NCBI RefSeq assembly: GCF_002113375.1
Contig: NZ_NEHO01000005.1
Location: 310,001-374,000 of the forward strand
Length of the DNA: 64,000 nt
Origin: Pseudomonas sp. R37(2017)
GTDB lineage: Bacteria; Pseudomonadota; Gammaproteobacteria; Pseudomonadales; Pseudomonadaceae
Direction of reading: 5' to 3'
Position numbers and translations under genes: made by a program. Below the pieces are notes generated by a model, which was not told the DNA's origin, did no database searches, and was given only the letters and a program-made list of their open reading frames with translations. Of the stretch, positions 1 through 8,368 are shown one piece after another; positions within the stretch are counted from its first letter, which is position 1, and each line of letters opens with the position of its first letter.

Positions 1-2
1 TC

Positions 3-299
3 GGCGTAGGGGGCGCGGTGGTGGCGACACCGGTGCTGACCAGCCTGTTCGGCACCAGCCAGGTGGTTGCGCAGGGGTTGTCGTTGGCGCTGGCCCTGCC
101 GAGCACGGGGGTGACGCTGGTGACTTATGCCATGCACCATCAGGTCGACTGGGTGATCGGCTTGCCCTTGGCGGTCGGTGGGCTGATGAGCATCAGTTGG
201 GGGGTGAAGGTTGCCCACGCATTGCCGGAACGACTGCTGCGTGGGCTGTTCTGCGGGTTCCTGGTGTTCTGTGCGGTGATGCTCGCCCTCAAGGTTTGA
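3..299 (+). CDS. TauE/SafE-type sulfite exporter/permease, C-terminal part
   Basis: The reading frame is open to the left edge, so only the last 98 or so residues are present. The piece begins with a glycine-rich GVGGAVVATPVL stretch like the second half-repeat motif of TauE/SafE (DUF81) permeases, followed by three hydrophobic segments ending in LLRGLFCGFLVFCAVMLALKV. Members are inner-membrane exporters of organosulfonates, sulfite or other anions; the substrate here cannot be told. The stop overlaps the 3' end of the convergent LysR gene by 11 bp. Family assignment is moderately firm; the true start lies outside the window. Confidence 0.7.
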   Translation, partial: GVGGAVVATPVLTSLFGTSQVVAQGLSLALALPSTGVTLVTYAMHHQVDWVIGLPLAVGGLMSISWGVKVAHALPERLLRGLFCGFLVFCAVMLALKV

Positions 300-1143
300 A
301 ACCTTCAATGATGTGCTCGGCCAGGCACTCGGTGATCGGCGACGGGTTATGCAGGTTACGCACGAGCATGATGCTGGCCTCGGGCAATAGAGGCAGATCT
401 TCGGCCTCGCCGAGGATGCGCATGTCCGCGGTGATCAGGCTTTCAAGCTGCGCGGTGACCGCCAGCCCGGCGCTCACTACCGCCATGATCGCCGACAGAC
501 TGTCGCTGTTGTACGCCACCCGGTAATCGCGCCCCTGGGCATCCAGGGCATTGCAGGCCCACTGGCGGCAGAAGCAATCGCTGTTGAACATTGCCAGCGG
601 CAGCGGCGTCTGCTCGTGGGCGCTGTAGCATTGCGCCTCGGCCCAGACAAAACGTTCCTTGCGCAACAACTGGCCGACTTCGCTGCCCGGTTCGCGGGTG
701 ACGATGGACAGGTCCAGATCCTGGCGCATCAGCAGTTGTTTTGATGATTCGCAGTGCACTTCGATCTGGATCAACGGGTAGGACTGGGCAAACCGGCGTA
801 GAATTCCCGGGAGGAATCGCATCACATAATCATCCGGCGTACCGATGCGCACCGTGCCGACCATGTCGGGCTCACGCAAGGTATTGAAAACCTCACTGTG
901 CAACTTGAGGATTCGCCGCGCATAGCCAAGCAACACCTGGCCTTCGGCCGTCAGTCGCACCTGCCGCCCGTCGCGCTGGAACAACTGACGCTGCAGCACG
1001 TCCTCTTCCAATCGTTTCATCTGCATGCTGACGGCTGACTGGGTACGGTTGACCAATTCGCCCGCGCGCGTAAAGCCGCCCTGGTCGGCAATGGCGACGA
1101 AGGTGCGCAGCACTTCGGTATCGATGCTCGGGTAGGCTGACAT
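289..1143 (-). CDS. LysR-family transcriptional regulator
   Basis: A 284-residue protein of usual LysR length. Residues 8-67 form the winged helix-turn-helix: LRTFVAIADQGGFTRAGELV followed by RTQSAVSMQMKRLEEDVLQRQLF, with the classic second half RLTAEGQVLLGYARRIL. The remainder (about 90-284) is a substrate-binding-like effector domain. A GGAGAT Shine-Dalgarno precedes the ATG. The gene is divergent from a DUF1127 gene 95 bp away and convergent with the permease, either of which could be its target. The effector is unknown. Confidence 0.93.
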   Translation of the reverse strand: MSAYPSIDTEVLRTFVAIADQGGFTRAGELVNRTQSAVSMQMKRLEEDVLQRQLFQRDGRQVRLTAEGQVLLGYARRILKLHSEVFNTLREPDMVGTVRIGTPDDYVMRFLPGILRRFAQSYPLIQIEVHCESSKQLLMRQDLDLSIVTREPGSEVGQLLRKERFVWAEAQCYSAHEQTPLPLAMFNSDCFCRQWACNALDAQGRDYRVAYNSDSLSAIMAVVSAGLAVTAQLESLITADMRILGEAEDLPLLPEASIMLVRNLHNPSPITECLAEHIIEGFKP

Positions 1144-1238
1144 CCATCAATCTCCGAGATATGTGACATCAGAAACATTCGTTGGATTGATCTTAGACCC
1201 GGCGCGAGACTGGAGCCATCCAAACGGAGGGCAACAAG

Positions 1239-1454
1239 ATGAAAGGTCAACATGAGTTTCATGGTGCGGAAAAACACTCGATTCACCTGATATCCGATCT
1301 GCTGCACAAGGTCGGTCGCTGGTACGAACTGCATCGCGAGCGCGAACTGCTGGCGAGCTTGAGCGACGAAGCACTCAAGGACATCGGCATGAGCCGTGCG
1401 GATGTGGAGAACGAGTCGATCAAGCCGTTCTGGAGCGACCCGATGCATAAATGA
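1239..1454 (+). CDS. DUF1127 small protein
   Basis: A 71-residue protein. The C-terminal half carries the DUF1127 pattern: a tryptophan-containing amphipathic helix (VGRWYELHRERELLASL) followed by LSDEALKDIGMSRADVE, matching the usual 'LsD..LkDIGlsR.d' signature. Small DUF1127 proteins in alpha- and gammaproteobacteria have been linked to RNA and nutrient-stress regulation, but no activity is shown by the sequence. It is preceded by GGAGGGCAAC ahead of the ATG and lies divergently from the LysR gene, which may control it. Confidence 0.85.
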   Translation: MKGQHEFHGAEKHSIHLISDLLHKVGRWYELHRERELLASLSDEALKDIGMSRADVENESIKPFWSDPMHK

Positions 1455-1533
1455 CCCATCTGCAAATGATGAATGCCACGCTACACAAACCCCTTACCGG
1501 TGAGGTAGGTTGCGAGCAGACAAGGAGATGCCC

Positions 1534-2763
1534 ATGCCCGCAACATTGTCCTTTACCCTCAAACAGGCTCGACGTCTGGCGCTGGCCGCCCAAGGGTTCA
1601 ACGGGCGGCAGTGGCCAGCGCCGATCAAGGCTGTTGCGCTCAACCGAATGATCGAGCGGCTGGGCATTTTGCAGATCGATTCGGTCAATGCACTGGTGCG
1701 ATCGCACTACCTCCCACTGTTTTCCCGCCTCGGTCACTATTCTTCCGATTTGCTCGACCAGGCTGCCTGGAGTCAGGGCCGCCGACGAACACTATTCGAA
1801 TATTGGGGCCATGAAGCCTCGTTGCTTCCCCTTTCCCTGTACCCGTTGATGCGTTGGCGCATGCAGCGTGCGAGTCGTGGCGAAGACATCTACCAGCAAT
1901 TGGCGCGTTTTGGGCGTGAACAGCAAGACACGATTCGTCGGGTGCTGGCTTCGGTCGAGGAACAGGGCGCGCTTGGCGCTGGGAGCTTGTCGACTCGTCG
2001 GGAGCGGGCCGGGCCCTGGTGGGACTGGAGTGCGGAAAAGCATGCGCTGGAGTGGTTGTTCGCTGCCGGTGAAGTGACCGTTGCCGGACGGCGCGGTTTT
2101 GAAAGGCTCTACGATTTGCCGGAGCGGGTGATTCCCTGCGCGATACTCGCACAATCCAGCCTGAGTGAAGGCGACGCCCAGCGTGGCCTGTTGCTGCATG
2201 CAGCCACGGCCTTGGGTGTCGGTACGGAGAAGGACTTGCGCGACTATTTCCGCTTGAACCCCGCGGACAGTCGTCCGCGATTGGCCGAGTTGGTCGAGGC
2301 CGGTGAATTGCTGACCTGTGAAGTCCAGGGCTGGCGACAGCCGGCCTATTGTCTGCCCGAACCAAAGGTGCCGCGCAAAGTCGCGGCCAGTGCCTTGCTC
2401 TCGCCATTCGATTCGCTGATCTGGGAGCGCAGCCGGACCGAGCGGCTGTTTGATTTCCGCTATCGGCTGGAGATCTACACGCCTCAGGACAAGCGCGTTT
2501 ACGGCTATTACGTCCTGCCGTTCCTGCACAACGAACGGATTGCCGCACGGGTCGATCTGCGCGCCGAGCGGGTGGCTGGACGATTGGCAGTGCATGCGGT
2601 GCATGAAGAGGAGAGGGGGCTGGATGACGAAGGCGTGTTGGCGTTGGCGGTCAATCTGCGTCAGATGGCGGATTGGCTGGGGTTGGCGCAGGTTCAGTTG
2701 AATTGCCCGCGGGCGAGTGCGGCAAGGTTGCGGGTGGCATTCTCGCAGATTGGCGGTGTTTGA
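1534..2763 (+). CDS. ycaQ: YcaQ/AlkX-type winged-helix DNA glycosylase (HTH_42 family)
   Basis: About 409 residues, the normal length of the YcaQ (AlkX) family. These glycosylases unhook interstrand crosslinks and remove bulky alkylated bases. The QxD catalytic motif of the YcaQ branch is seen as LQIDSVN (Gln47, Asp49), followed by the family hallmark block RTLFEYWGHEASLLPL. I chose the ATG at 1534 because AAGGAG at 1522-1527 sits 6 bases upstream; an ATG at 1528 abuts the Shine-Dalgarno and a TTG at 1510 has no ribosome site. The gene stands alone and is followed by a REPIN. Confidence 0.88.
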   Translation: MPATLSFTLKQARRLALAAQGFNGRQWPAPIKAVALNRMIERLGILQIDSVNALVRSHYLPLFSRLGHYSSDLLDQAAWSQGRRRTLFEYWGHEASLLPLSLYPLMRWRMQRASRGEDIYQQLARFGREQQDTIRRVLASVEEQGALGAGSLSTRRERAGPWWDWSAEKHALEWLFAAGEVTVAGRRGFERLYDLPERVIPCAILAQSSLSEGDAQRGLLLHAATALGVGTEKDLRDYFRLNPADSRPRLAELVEAGELLTCEVQGWRQPAYCLPEPKVPRKVAASALLSPFDSLIWERSRTERLFDFRYRLEIYTPQDKRVYGYYVLPFLHNERIAARVDLRAERVAGRLAVHAVHEEERGLDDEGVLALAVNLRQMADWLGLAQVQLNCPRASAARLRVAFSQIGGV

Positions 2764-2765
2764 CC

Positions 2766-2854
2766 TGGCCTCTTCGCGGGCAAGCCCGCTCCCACATTGG
2801 ATTTGTGAACGACACAGACCCCATGTGGGAGCGGGCTTGCTCCGGGCGGCGTTC
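2766..2854. repeat. REPIN (GTGGGAGCGGGC family)
   Basis: Two inverted REP units, TCGCGGGCAAGCCCGCTCCC on the left and the GTGGGAGCGGGCTTGCTC form on the right, flank about 30 bp of spacer. The pair lies in the gap between two convergent genes. This is the usual Pseudomonas location of REP doublets, which are non-autonomous elements mobilised by RAYT transposases. No RAYT gene is present in the window. Confidence 0.85.
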
Positions 2855-2875
2855 CGACGAAGGGCGCGACGCTAT

Positions 2876-4222
2876 CTAGCGCCGAACCTGTTTCAGTGTT
2901 TCAGCAATCAAAAACGCCAGCTCCAGCGACTGATCGGCATTCATCCGCGGGTCGCAATGGGTATGGTAGCGATCCGACAGGCCATCCTCGGTGATTGGCC
3001 GTGCACCACCGATGCACTCGGTCACGTTCTGCCCGGTCATCTCGATATGGATGCCACCGGCATAACTGCCCTCGGCTTCATGCACCTGGAAGAACTGCTT
3101 CACCTCGCCGAGAATCTGCGCGAAGTCACGGGTCTTGTAGCCGCTGCTGGCCTTGATGGTGTTGCCGTGCATCGGGTCGGAACTCCACAGCACCTGCTTG
3201 CCTTCGCGCTGGACGGCACGGATCAGTTGCGGCAAGTGATCGCCGACCTTGTTCGCGCCCATCCGCGCGATCAGGTTCAGGCGACCCGGGTCGTTGGCCG
3301 GGTTGAGTATGTCGATCAGGCGAATCAGGTCGTCGGGGTTCATGCTCGGGCCAACCTTGACCCCGATCGGGTTGTTCACACCGCGCAGGAATTCGACATG
3401 GGCGCCGTCGAGCTGGCGGGTGCGATCACCGATCCACAACATGTGGGCCGAGCAGTCGTAGTAATCGTTGGTCAGGCTGTCGCGACGCACGAAAGCTTCT
3501 TCGTAGTTCAGCAGCAGCGCCTCGTGGGCGGTGAAGAAGCTGGTTTCGCGTAGCTGCGGCGAACTGTCCATGCCGCAGGCGCGCATGAACGCCAGGGTTT
3601 CGTCGATGCGGTCGGCCAGGTGGCTGTATTTTTCCGCCAGCGCCGAGTTGGCAATGAAATCCAGGTTCCACTTGTGTACCTGATGCAGATCGGCAAAACC
3701 GCCCTGGGCGAACGCGCGCAACAGATTCAGGGTGGCGGTGGACTGGTGATAGGACTGCAGCAGGCGCTCCGGGTCCGGCACGCGGCTTTTTTCGTCGAAG
3801 CCGATGCCATTGACGATGTCGCCACGGTAGGCGGGCAGGGTCACGCCATCGATGGTTTCGTCGTTGGCCGAGCGCGGCTTGGCGAACTGCCCGGCCATGC
3901 GCCCGACCTTGACCACCGGGCAGCCGGCGGCAAAGGTCATCACGATGGCCATCTGCAACAACACCTTGAAGGTGTCGCGGATCTTCGCGGCGGAAAATTC
4001 GGCGAAGCTTTCGGCGCAGTCGCCACCCTGCAACAGAAACGCGCGGCCCTGGGTCACCTCGGCAAACTGACGGCGCAACTCCCGGGCTTCACCGGCAAAC
4101 ACCAGCGGCGGATAGCTGGCCAGGGTCTGCTCGACCTGCTGCAAATGTGCGGCGTCGGGGTATTGGGGTTGTTGCTGGATCGGCAGGGCACGCCAGCTGT
4201 CAGGGCTCCAGGATTGGCTCAT
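2876..4222 (-). CDS. 3-deoxy-7-phosphoheptulonate synthase, class II (DAHP synthase)
   Basis: A 448-residue class II DAHP synthase, catalysing the first step of the shikimate pathway (phosphoenolpyruvate plus erythrose 4-phosphate). It shows the class II signatures [11 protein letters not shown] at the N-terminus, [46 protein letters not shown] and DPMHGNT. The start at 4222 gives the usual family N-terminus; a further in-frame ATG at 4255 would add 11 unusual residues. It lacks any phenazine or antibiotic cluster around it, so it is more likely the primary-metabolism or a housekeeping paralogue than a phzC. Which allosteric subclass it belongs to is not clear. Confidence 0.93.
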   Translation of the reverse strand: MSQSWSPDSWRALPIQQQPQYPDAAHLQQVEQTLASYPPLVFAGEARELRRQFAEVTQGRAFLLQGGDCAESFAEFSAAKIRDTFKVLLQMAIVMTFAAGCPVVKVGRMAGQFAKPRSANDETIDGVTLPAYRGDIVNGIGFDEKSRVPDPERLLQSYHQSTATLNLLRAFAQGGFADLHQVHKWNLDFIANSALAEKYSHLADRIDETLAFMRACGMDSSPQLRETSFFTAHEALLLNYEEAFVRRDSLTNDYYDCSAHMLWIGDRTRQLDGAHVEFLRGVNNPIGVKVGPSMNPDDLIRLIDILNPANDPGRLNLIARMGANKVGDHLPQLIRAVQREGKQVLWSSDPMHGNTIKASSGYKTRDFAQILGEVKQFFQVHEAEGSYAGGIHIEMTGQNVTECIGGARPITEDGLSDRYHTHCDPRMNADQSLELAFLIAETLKQVRR

Positions 4223-4373
4223 CACGGTCTCGAGTGTTTTCGCTTGGACGTCCATGTTATCAGCAAATTAGTGCGTGACCTGTTCCCGTTGCTTCGTCGA
4301 CAATCTCGCCTTTGCCGCTTTCTACACGCGGTGTTATTGCGTTGCCGGCCCCCGGTGACGATCAGGAGACGAA

Positions 4374-5129
4374 ATGACTGAGGAGCGCGTCGAGCATCTG
4401 CTCGCCGAGGTGCAGGACGAGTTCGGTGTGATTCGTGTGCTGGAAGTGGCCGATTACCGTTTTCTCGAGTTCGGTGATGCCATCGAGCAAAGCTGTGTGT
4501 TCACGGCCGATCCGAGCTGGCTCGAATACGACTACACCCGGGCGATGCTGATCGGCGCGCTGTGCCACGAGCAACCGGAAAGTGCGCTGTTTCTCGGCCT
4601 CGGTGCCGGGACACTGACCCAGGCCTGCCTCAAGTTCCTGCCGCTGGAAGATGTCGAAGCCATCGAGTTGCGCCCGGACGTGCCGCGCCTGGCCATCGAG
4701 TACCTGGGGCTGGATGACGATCCGCGCCTGTACATCCGCGTTGGCGATGCGCTGGAGTTGTTGGACACCGCCGAGTCGGCCGACCTGATTTTCGTCGACC
4801 TGTACACCGACGTCGGGCCGGGTGTCGGGCATCTGGCCTGGAGCTTTCTGGAAAACTGCCAGAAGCGATTGAATCCGGGTGGCTGGCTGGTCATCAATCA
4901 GTGGGCTACCGACGATGGCAAGCCCCTGGGGGCTGCGTTGTTGCGTGGTTTGTACCACCGACATTACTGGGAACTGCCGGTGAAGGAGGGCAATGTGATT
5001 CTGATCGTGCCGTCGGAGCTGGACCAGGAACTGGACATGGACGGTCTGACCGCCCGCGCCGAAGCGCTGGCGCCACGGTTGGGGTACTCGCTGGAATCGT
5101 TGATCAAGTGCATTCGCCCGGCGACCTGA
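4374..5129 (+). CDS. spermidine synthase-like methyltransferase-fold protein
   Basis: A 251-residue protein with the spermidine/spermine synthase Rossmann fold: LFLGLGAGTLTQACLKF (nucleotide-binding glycine motif), VEAIELRPDVPRLAIEYL (the acidic residue after the second strand), RLYIRVGDALELL and ADLIFVDLYTDVGPG. It is shorter than SpeE and lacks the clear N-terminal beta-hairpin domain, so aminopropyl transfer to putrescine is not assured; many Pseudomonas genomes carry such a paralogue annotated only by family. It is divergent from the DAHP synthase gene. Confidence 0.8.
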   Translation: MTEERVEHLLAEVQDEFGVIRVLEVADYRFLEFGDAIEQSCVFTADPSWLEYDYTRAMLIGALCHEQPESALFLGLGAGTLTQACLKFLPLEDVEAIELRPDVPRLAIEYLGLDDDPRLYIRVGDALELLDTAESADLIFVDLYTDVGPGVGHLAWSFLENCQKRLNPGGWLVINQWATDDGKPLGAALLRGLYHRHYWELPVKEGNVILIVPSELDQELDMDGLTARAEALAPRLGYSLESLIKCIRPAT

Positions 5130-5141
5130 GTTGTCTCTGCT

Positions 5142-5257
5142 GGCCCCTTCGCGGGCAAGCCCGCTCCCACAGGGTTCGCGTCGTACGCATGATTGGTGAC
5201 TGACGCGGTCATTGTGGGAGCGGCGGTGCGGCGATCCGACTTGCCCGCGAAGGGGCC
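5142..5257. repeat. REPIN with 18-bp perfect outer arms
   Basis: The outer arms, GGCCCCTTCGCGGGCAAG (5142-5159) and its exact reverse complement at 5240-5257, enclose two GTGGGAGCG cores in inverted orientation and a spacer. It sits between the convergent spermidine synthase-like and enoyl-CoA hydratase genes. Confidence 0.85.
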
Positions 5258-5276
5258 TTCAAAGCCACTGCAAAAG

Positions 5277-6065
5277 CTAAAGCCCTTTGAATACGCCGGG
5301 CCGCCGCTCCACCATCGACCGCACACCCTCCTTTACATCCTCGCTAGCCATCAACTTCTTGACCAGCGACGGCAACGCCTGTGCCGCCGCGGTTTCCCCT
5401 TCGTAGCGAGCCTGTCGCGCGGACATCAATGTCGCCTGCACCCCCAGCGGCGCCTGCCGGGCGATCCGCTCGGCCAGTTCAATCGCCCGGGGCAGCAAGT
5501 CCTCGCTGGCCATGACCTCCTGCACCAGGCCCAGGTGCAAGGCGTCGCGGGCGTCGAACTCATCACCGGTCAACAACCAGCGCATGGCATTGCCCCAACC
5601 GGATACCTGATGCAGGCGCAGGGTGGCGCCGCCGAACGGGAAGAGCCCGCGTTGCACTTCCATCTGCGCGAACCGGGTATTGCTGGCACACAAGTTAATG
5701 TCGGCGGCCAGCATCAGTTCGATGCCAATGGTCAGGCAATAACCTTGTGCAGCGACGATCACCGGTTTGCTGACCCTGGGGCCAGCGAACACCCCCCACG
5801 GATCACAACCACCGGGTGGCACCTGCCAGCCATCTGCAAGTGCGACGCTGGCATTGACCAGATCGAGTCCGGCGGTGAAGTGCTCGCCATGAGCGAACAC
5901 CACCGCCACGCGCGCCTCGCTGTCGGCCTCGAATTCGCCATAGGCCAGGCTCAAGGCGTTGAGCAGGTCGAGATCGAAGGCGTTGCGCTTGGCCACCCGA
6001 TCCAGACCGATCAGGAACACATGACCATGCCGTTCGCGGCTGACTCGGGAGCAGGGCTGATTCAT
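5277..6065 (-). CDS. enoyl-CoA hydratase/isomerase (crotonase family)
   Basis: A 262-residue crotonase-fold protein. The oxyanion-hole segments are visible: AVVFAHGEHFTAGLDLVNAS near residue 55-75 and VIVAAQGYCLTIGIELMLAADI near 100-120, followed by RFAQMEVQRGLFPFGGAT. The position of the second catalytic Glu (the E of the mEVQRGLFP segment) is retained, while the first is less clear, so hydratase versus isomerase cannot be settled. The ATG at 6065 was preferred because GAGGA lies 7 bases upstream. The CoA substrate is unknown and no beta-oxidation partner is adjacent. Confidence 0.9.
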   Translation of the reverse strand: MNQPCSRVSRERHGHVFLIGLDRVAKRNAFDLDLLNALSLAYGEFEADSEARVAVVFAHGEHFTAGLDLVNASVALADGWQVPPGGCDPWGVFAGPRVSKPVIVAAQGYCLTIGIELMLAADINLCASNTRFAQMEVQRGLFPFGGATLRLHQVSGWGNAMRWLLTGDEFDARDALHLGLVQEVMASEDLLPRAIELAERIARQAPLGVQATLMSARQARYEGETAAAQALPSLVKKLMASEDVKEGVRSMVERRPGVFKGL

Positions 6066-6262
6066 GGAGCGATCCTCGGGGTGGGAAAGGCGTGCCGGAC
6101 CTGCGGTCTGCACGGTAAAGGGTGAACCGTTTTAGCGCCATCACCCGCAAGGCCGGGCCTTTGAAAAATAGACGGCTGATCGATTCTTCGCAAAGCCTGT
6201 GACACAACTGTGTACCCGGTGGATTTTCGATAAAAAAAGCTCCCTTTTTTGGCGAATTCCGG

Positions 6263-6268
6263 TATAGT
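6263..6268 (+). promoter_or_regulatory. Candidate -10 element of the DEAD-box helicase gene
   Basis: TATAGT matches the sigma-70 -10 consensus at five of six positions and would start transcription near 6275, 210 nt before the helicase ATG. No convincing -35 hexamer is seen at the right distance. The 6066-6262 part of this gap otherwise holds only the upstream region of the divergent hydratase gene. Confidence 0.45.
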
Positions 6269-6272
6269 GCGC

Positions 6273-6490
6273 GCCGGCCTTTAGCCGGGCCGCGTTTAGG
6301 TAGCGCAATTCCCCGAAGCCAGCTTCGGCTGCATGTCCGCCCAGCGGACTCTTCCTTGACGATTCTTTTCATTCATTCGTTTTCGCAAATCCCCGCCGAC
6401 AAAGCTGCCAGGGCGACTCTTGAGTCTCAACACGGCATGTGCAGCTTTGGAGCATGGGTCTTTGCGGATGCACTTTGAGGCAGACCCATG
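6273..6490 (+). promoter_or_regulatory. Structured 5' leader that pairs the helicase start codon
   Basis: About 210 nt between the putative start site and the helicase ATG contain five stem-loops that I can draw by eye: CCGGC/GCCGG (6274-6288); CCGAAGC/GCTTCGG (6313-6328); GTCCGC/GCGGAC (6335-6349); CAAAGCTGC/GCAGCTTTG (6400-6449) with a nested GACTC/GAGTC (6415-6426); and CATGGGTCT (6453-6461) with AGACCCATG (6482-6490). The last stem is a perfect 9-bp helix that contains the AUG itself, and its loop holds the TTTGAGG ribosome site. This looks like translational control by leader structure, as expected for cold-shock-type helicase mRNAs. The stems are seen; the regulatory role is inferred. 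Confidence 0.6.
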
Positions 6491-8161
6491 ACCCAGGAAA
6501 TCGGCGGCTTCGCCGCTCTTGAACTTCATCCAAGCATTGTCGCTGCAGTAGTCGCTACCGGCTATGAAGAGCCTTCGGCCATTCAGCAGCAGTCGATCCC
6601 GATCATTCTCGCCGGTCACGATATGATTGGTCAGGCGCAAACCGGTACCGGTAAAACCGCTGCCTTTGCCCTGCCGATTCTGCACCGCATTGATCCGTCC
6701 AAGCGCGAGCCGCAAGCTCTGATCCTGGCCCCAACTCGTGAGTTGGCGCTACAAGTTGCAACCGCTTTCGAAACCTACGCCAAGCAAATGCCGGGCGTGA
6801 CTGTTGTGGCTGTCTACGGCGGCGCGCCGATGGGCCCGCAACTGAAAGCAATCCGTAATGGCGCACAAATCGTTGTCGCCACTCCGGGCCGTCTGTGCGA
6901 CCACCTGCGTCGCGACGAAAAAGTACTGGCGACCGTGAACCACCTGGTTCTCGACGAAGCCGACGAAATGCTCAAGCTGGGCTTCATGGACGACCTGGAA
7001 GTTATCTTCAAGGCCATGCCGGAAACCCGTCAGACCGTACTGTTCTCGGCAACCTTGCCTCAATCGATCCGTGCCATCGCCGAGCGCCACCTGCGCGATC
7101 CGAAGCACGTCAAGATTCAGAGCAAGACCCAGACCGTTACCGCGATCGAGCAGGCTCACCTGCTGGTTCACGCTGACCAGAAGACTTCGGCCGTTCTCAG
7201 CTTGCTGGAAGTGGAAGATTTCGACGCCCTGATCATGTTCGTGCGCACCAAGCAAGCGACCCTGGATCTGGCCAGTGCCCTGGAAGCCAAAGGCTACAAA
7301 GCCGCCGCGCTGAACGGTGACATCGCCCAGAACCAGCGTGAGCGCGTGATCGACTCCCTCAAGGATGGCCGTCTGGACATCGTTGTGGCGACCGACGTTG
7401 CCGCTCGTGGCCTGGACGTTCCGCGCATCACTCACGTGTTCAACGTTGACATGCCGTACGATCCGGAGTCCTACGTTCACCGTATCGGTCGTACCGGCCG
7501 TGCCGGTCGCGAAGGTCGTGCACTGCTGCTGGTGACTCCGCGTGAGCGCCGCATGCTGCAAGTGATCGAGCGTGTAACCGGTCAAAAGGTTGCTGAAGTT
7601 CGCCTGCCAGACGCTCAAGCTGTTCTGGATGCGCGCATCAAGAAACTGACCAACAGCCTGTCGCCACTGGTGGCCGATGCTGAGTCGACTCACGGTGATC
7701 TTCTCGATCGCCTGACTGCCGACATCGGCTGCAGCCCGCGTGCCCTGGCCGCAGCCCTGCTGCGCAAGGCTACCAACGGTCAAGCGCTGAACCTGGCCGC
7801 TATCGAGAAGGAGCGTCCACTGGTGCCGAACAGTGCACCGCGTGGCGATCGTCCAGAGCGTTCCGGTGATCGTCCTGAGCGTGGTGACCGCGAGCGTCGT
7901 GCTCCGATGCCGCTGGCTGAAGGCCGTGCCCGTTGCCGTACCGCACTGGGTGCGCGTGACGGTATCGCCGCCAAGAACCTGCTGGGCGCCATCCTCAACG
8001 AAGGTGGTCTGGCACGCGAAGCGATCGGTCGTATCCAGGTGCGTGACAGCTTCAGCCTCGTCGAGCTGCCGGAAGATGGTCTTGAGAAGTTGCTGACCAA
8101 GCTGAAGGACACTCGCGTTGCCGGCAAGCAGTTGAAGCTGCGTCGCTACCGCGAAGATTGA
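6488..8161 (+). CDS. deaD: DEAD-box ATP-dependent RNA helicase, DeaD/CsdA type
   Basis: A 557-residue helicase. All core motifs are present in order: Q-motif (GYEEPSAIQQQSIP), I AQTGTGKT, Ia PTRELA, GG, Ib TPGR, II DEAD (VLDEADEML), III SAT, IV/V (VRTKQATLDLA, VATDVAARGLDVP) and VI HRIGRTGRAGREG. After residue 435 comes a low-complexity basic RGDRPERSGDRPERGDRE stretch and then the DbpA/CsdA-like RNA-binding domain (ARCRTALGARDGIAAKNLLGAILNEGG...GRIQVRDSFSLVELPE). It unwinds structured RNA in ribosome assembly and mRNA turnover, notably in the cold. The leader hides the start codon. Smaller than E. coli DeaD (629 residues). Confidence 0.92.
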   Translation: MTQEIGGFAALELHPSIVAAVVATGYEEPSAIQQQSIPIILAGHDMIGQAQTGTGKTAAFALPILHRIDPSKREPQALILAPTRELALQVATAFETYAKQMPGVTVVAVYGGAPMGPQLKAIRNGAQIVVATPGRLCDHLRRDEKVLATVNHLVLDEADEMLKLGFMDDLEVIFKAMPETRQTVLFSATLPQSIRAIAERHLRDPKHVKIQSKTQTVTAIEQAHLLVHADQKTSAVLSLLEVEDFDALIMFVRTKQATLDLASALEAKGYKAAALNGDIAQNQRERVIDSLKDGRLDIVVATDVAARGLDVPRITHVFNVDMPYDPESYVHRIGRTGRAGREGRALLLVTPRERRMLQVIERVTGQKVAEVRLPDAQAVLDARIKKLTNSLSPLVADAESTHGDLLDRLTADIGCSPRALAAALLRKATNGQALNLAAIEKERPLVPNSAPRGDRPERSGDRPERGDRERRAPMPLAEGRARCRTALGARDGIAAKNLLGAILNEGGLAREAIGRIQVRDSFSLVELPEDGLEKLLTKLKDTRVAGKQLKLRRYRED

Positions 8162-8188
8162 TCCGCTTTCGGGCTGATTGATCGAACA

Positions 8189-8224
8189 TGAAAAATCCCC
8201 GACTGGTTCGGGGATTTTTTTTGC
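8189..8224 (+). terminator. Rho-independent terminator after deaD
   Basis: AATCCCCG and CGGGGATT form a hairpin with a short loop followed by eight T residues, 30 nt downstream of the helicase stop codon. Confidence 0.9.
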
Positions 8225-8264
8225 CTGCTGATTTGTGTTCGGCGTTGGATTTGTGTCTCTGCCA

Positions 8265-8347
8265 TTCGCGAGCAAGCCCGCTCCCACATTTGAACGCATT
8301 CCTTCTGAAGGAACACGGTCGTCTGTGGGAGCGGGCTTGCTCGCGAA
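8265..8347. repeat. REPIN with 24-bp perfect arms
   Basis: The arm at 8265-8288 (beginning TTCGCGAGCAAGCCCGC) and its exact inverse at 8324-8347 flank a 35-bp spacer that itself contains the palindrome CCTTCTGAAGG. It lies between convergent deaD and ygiD. Confidence 0.85.
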
Positions 8348-8368
8348 GGGCGCGACTCGGTCTGTCTG

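Noticed and set aside
6749..8299. 516-codon minus-strand frame opposite deaD
   Set aside because: Antisense shadow; it runs through the deaD terminator and has no recognisable sequence.
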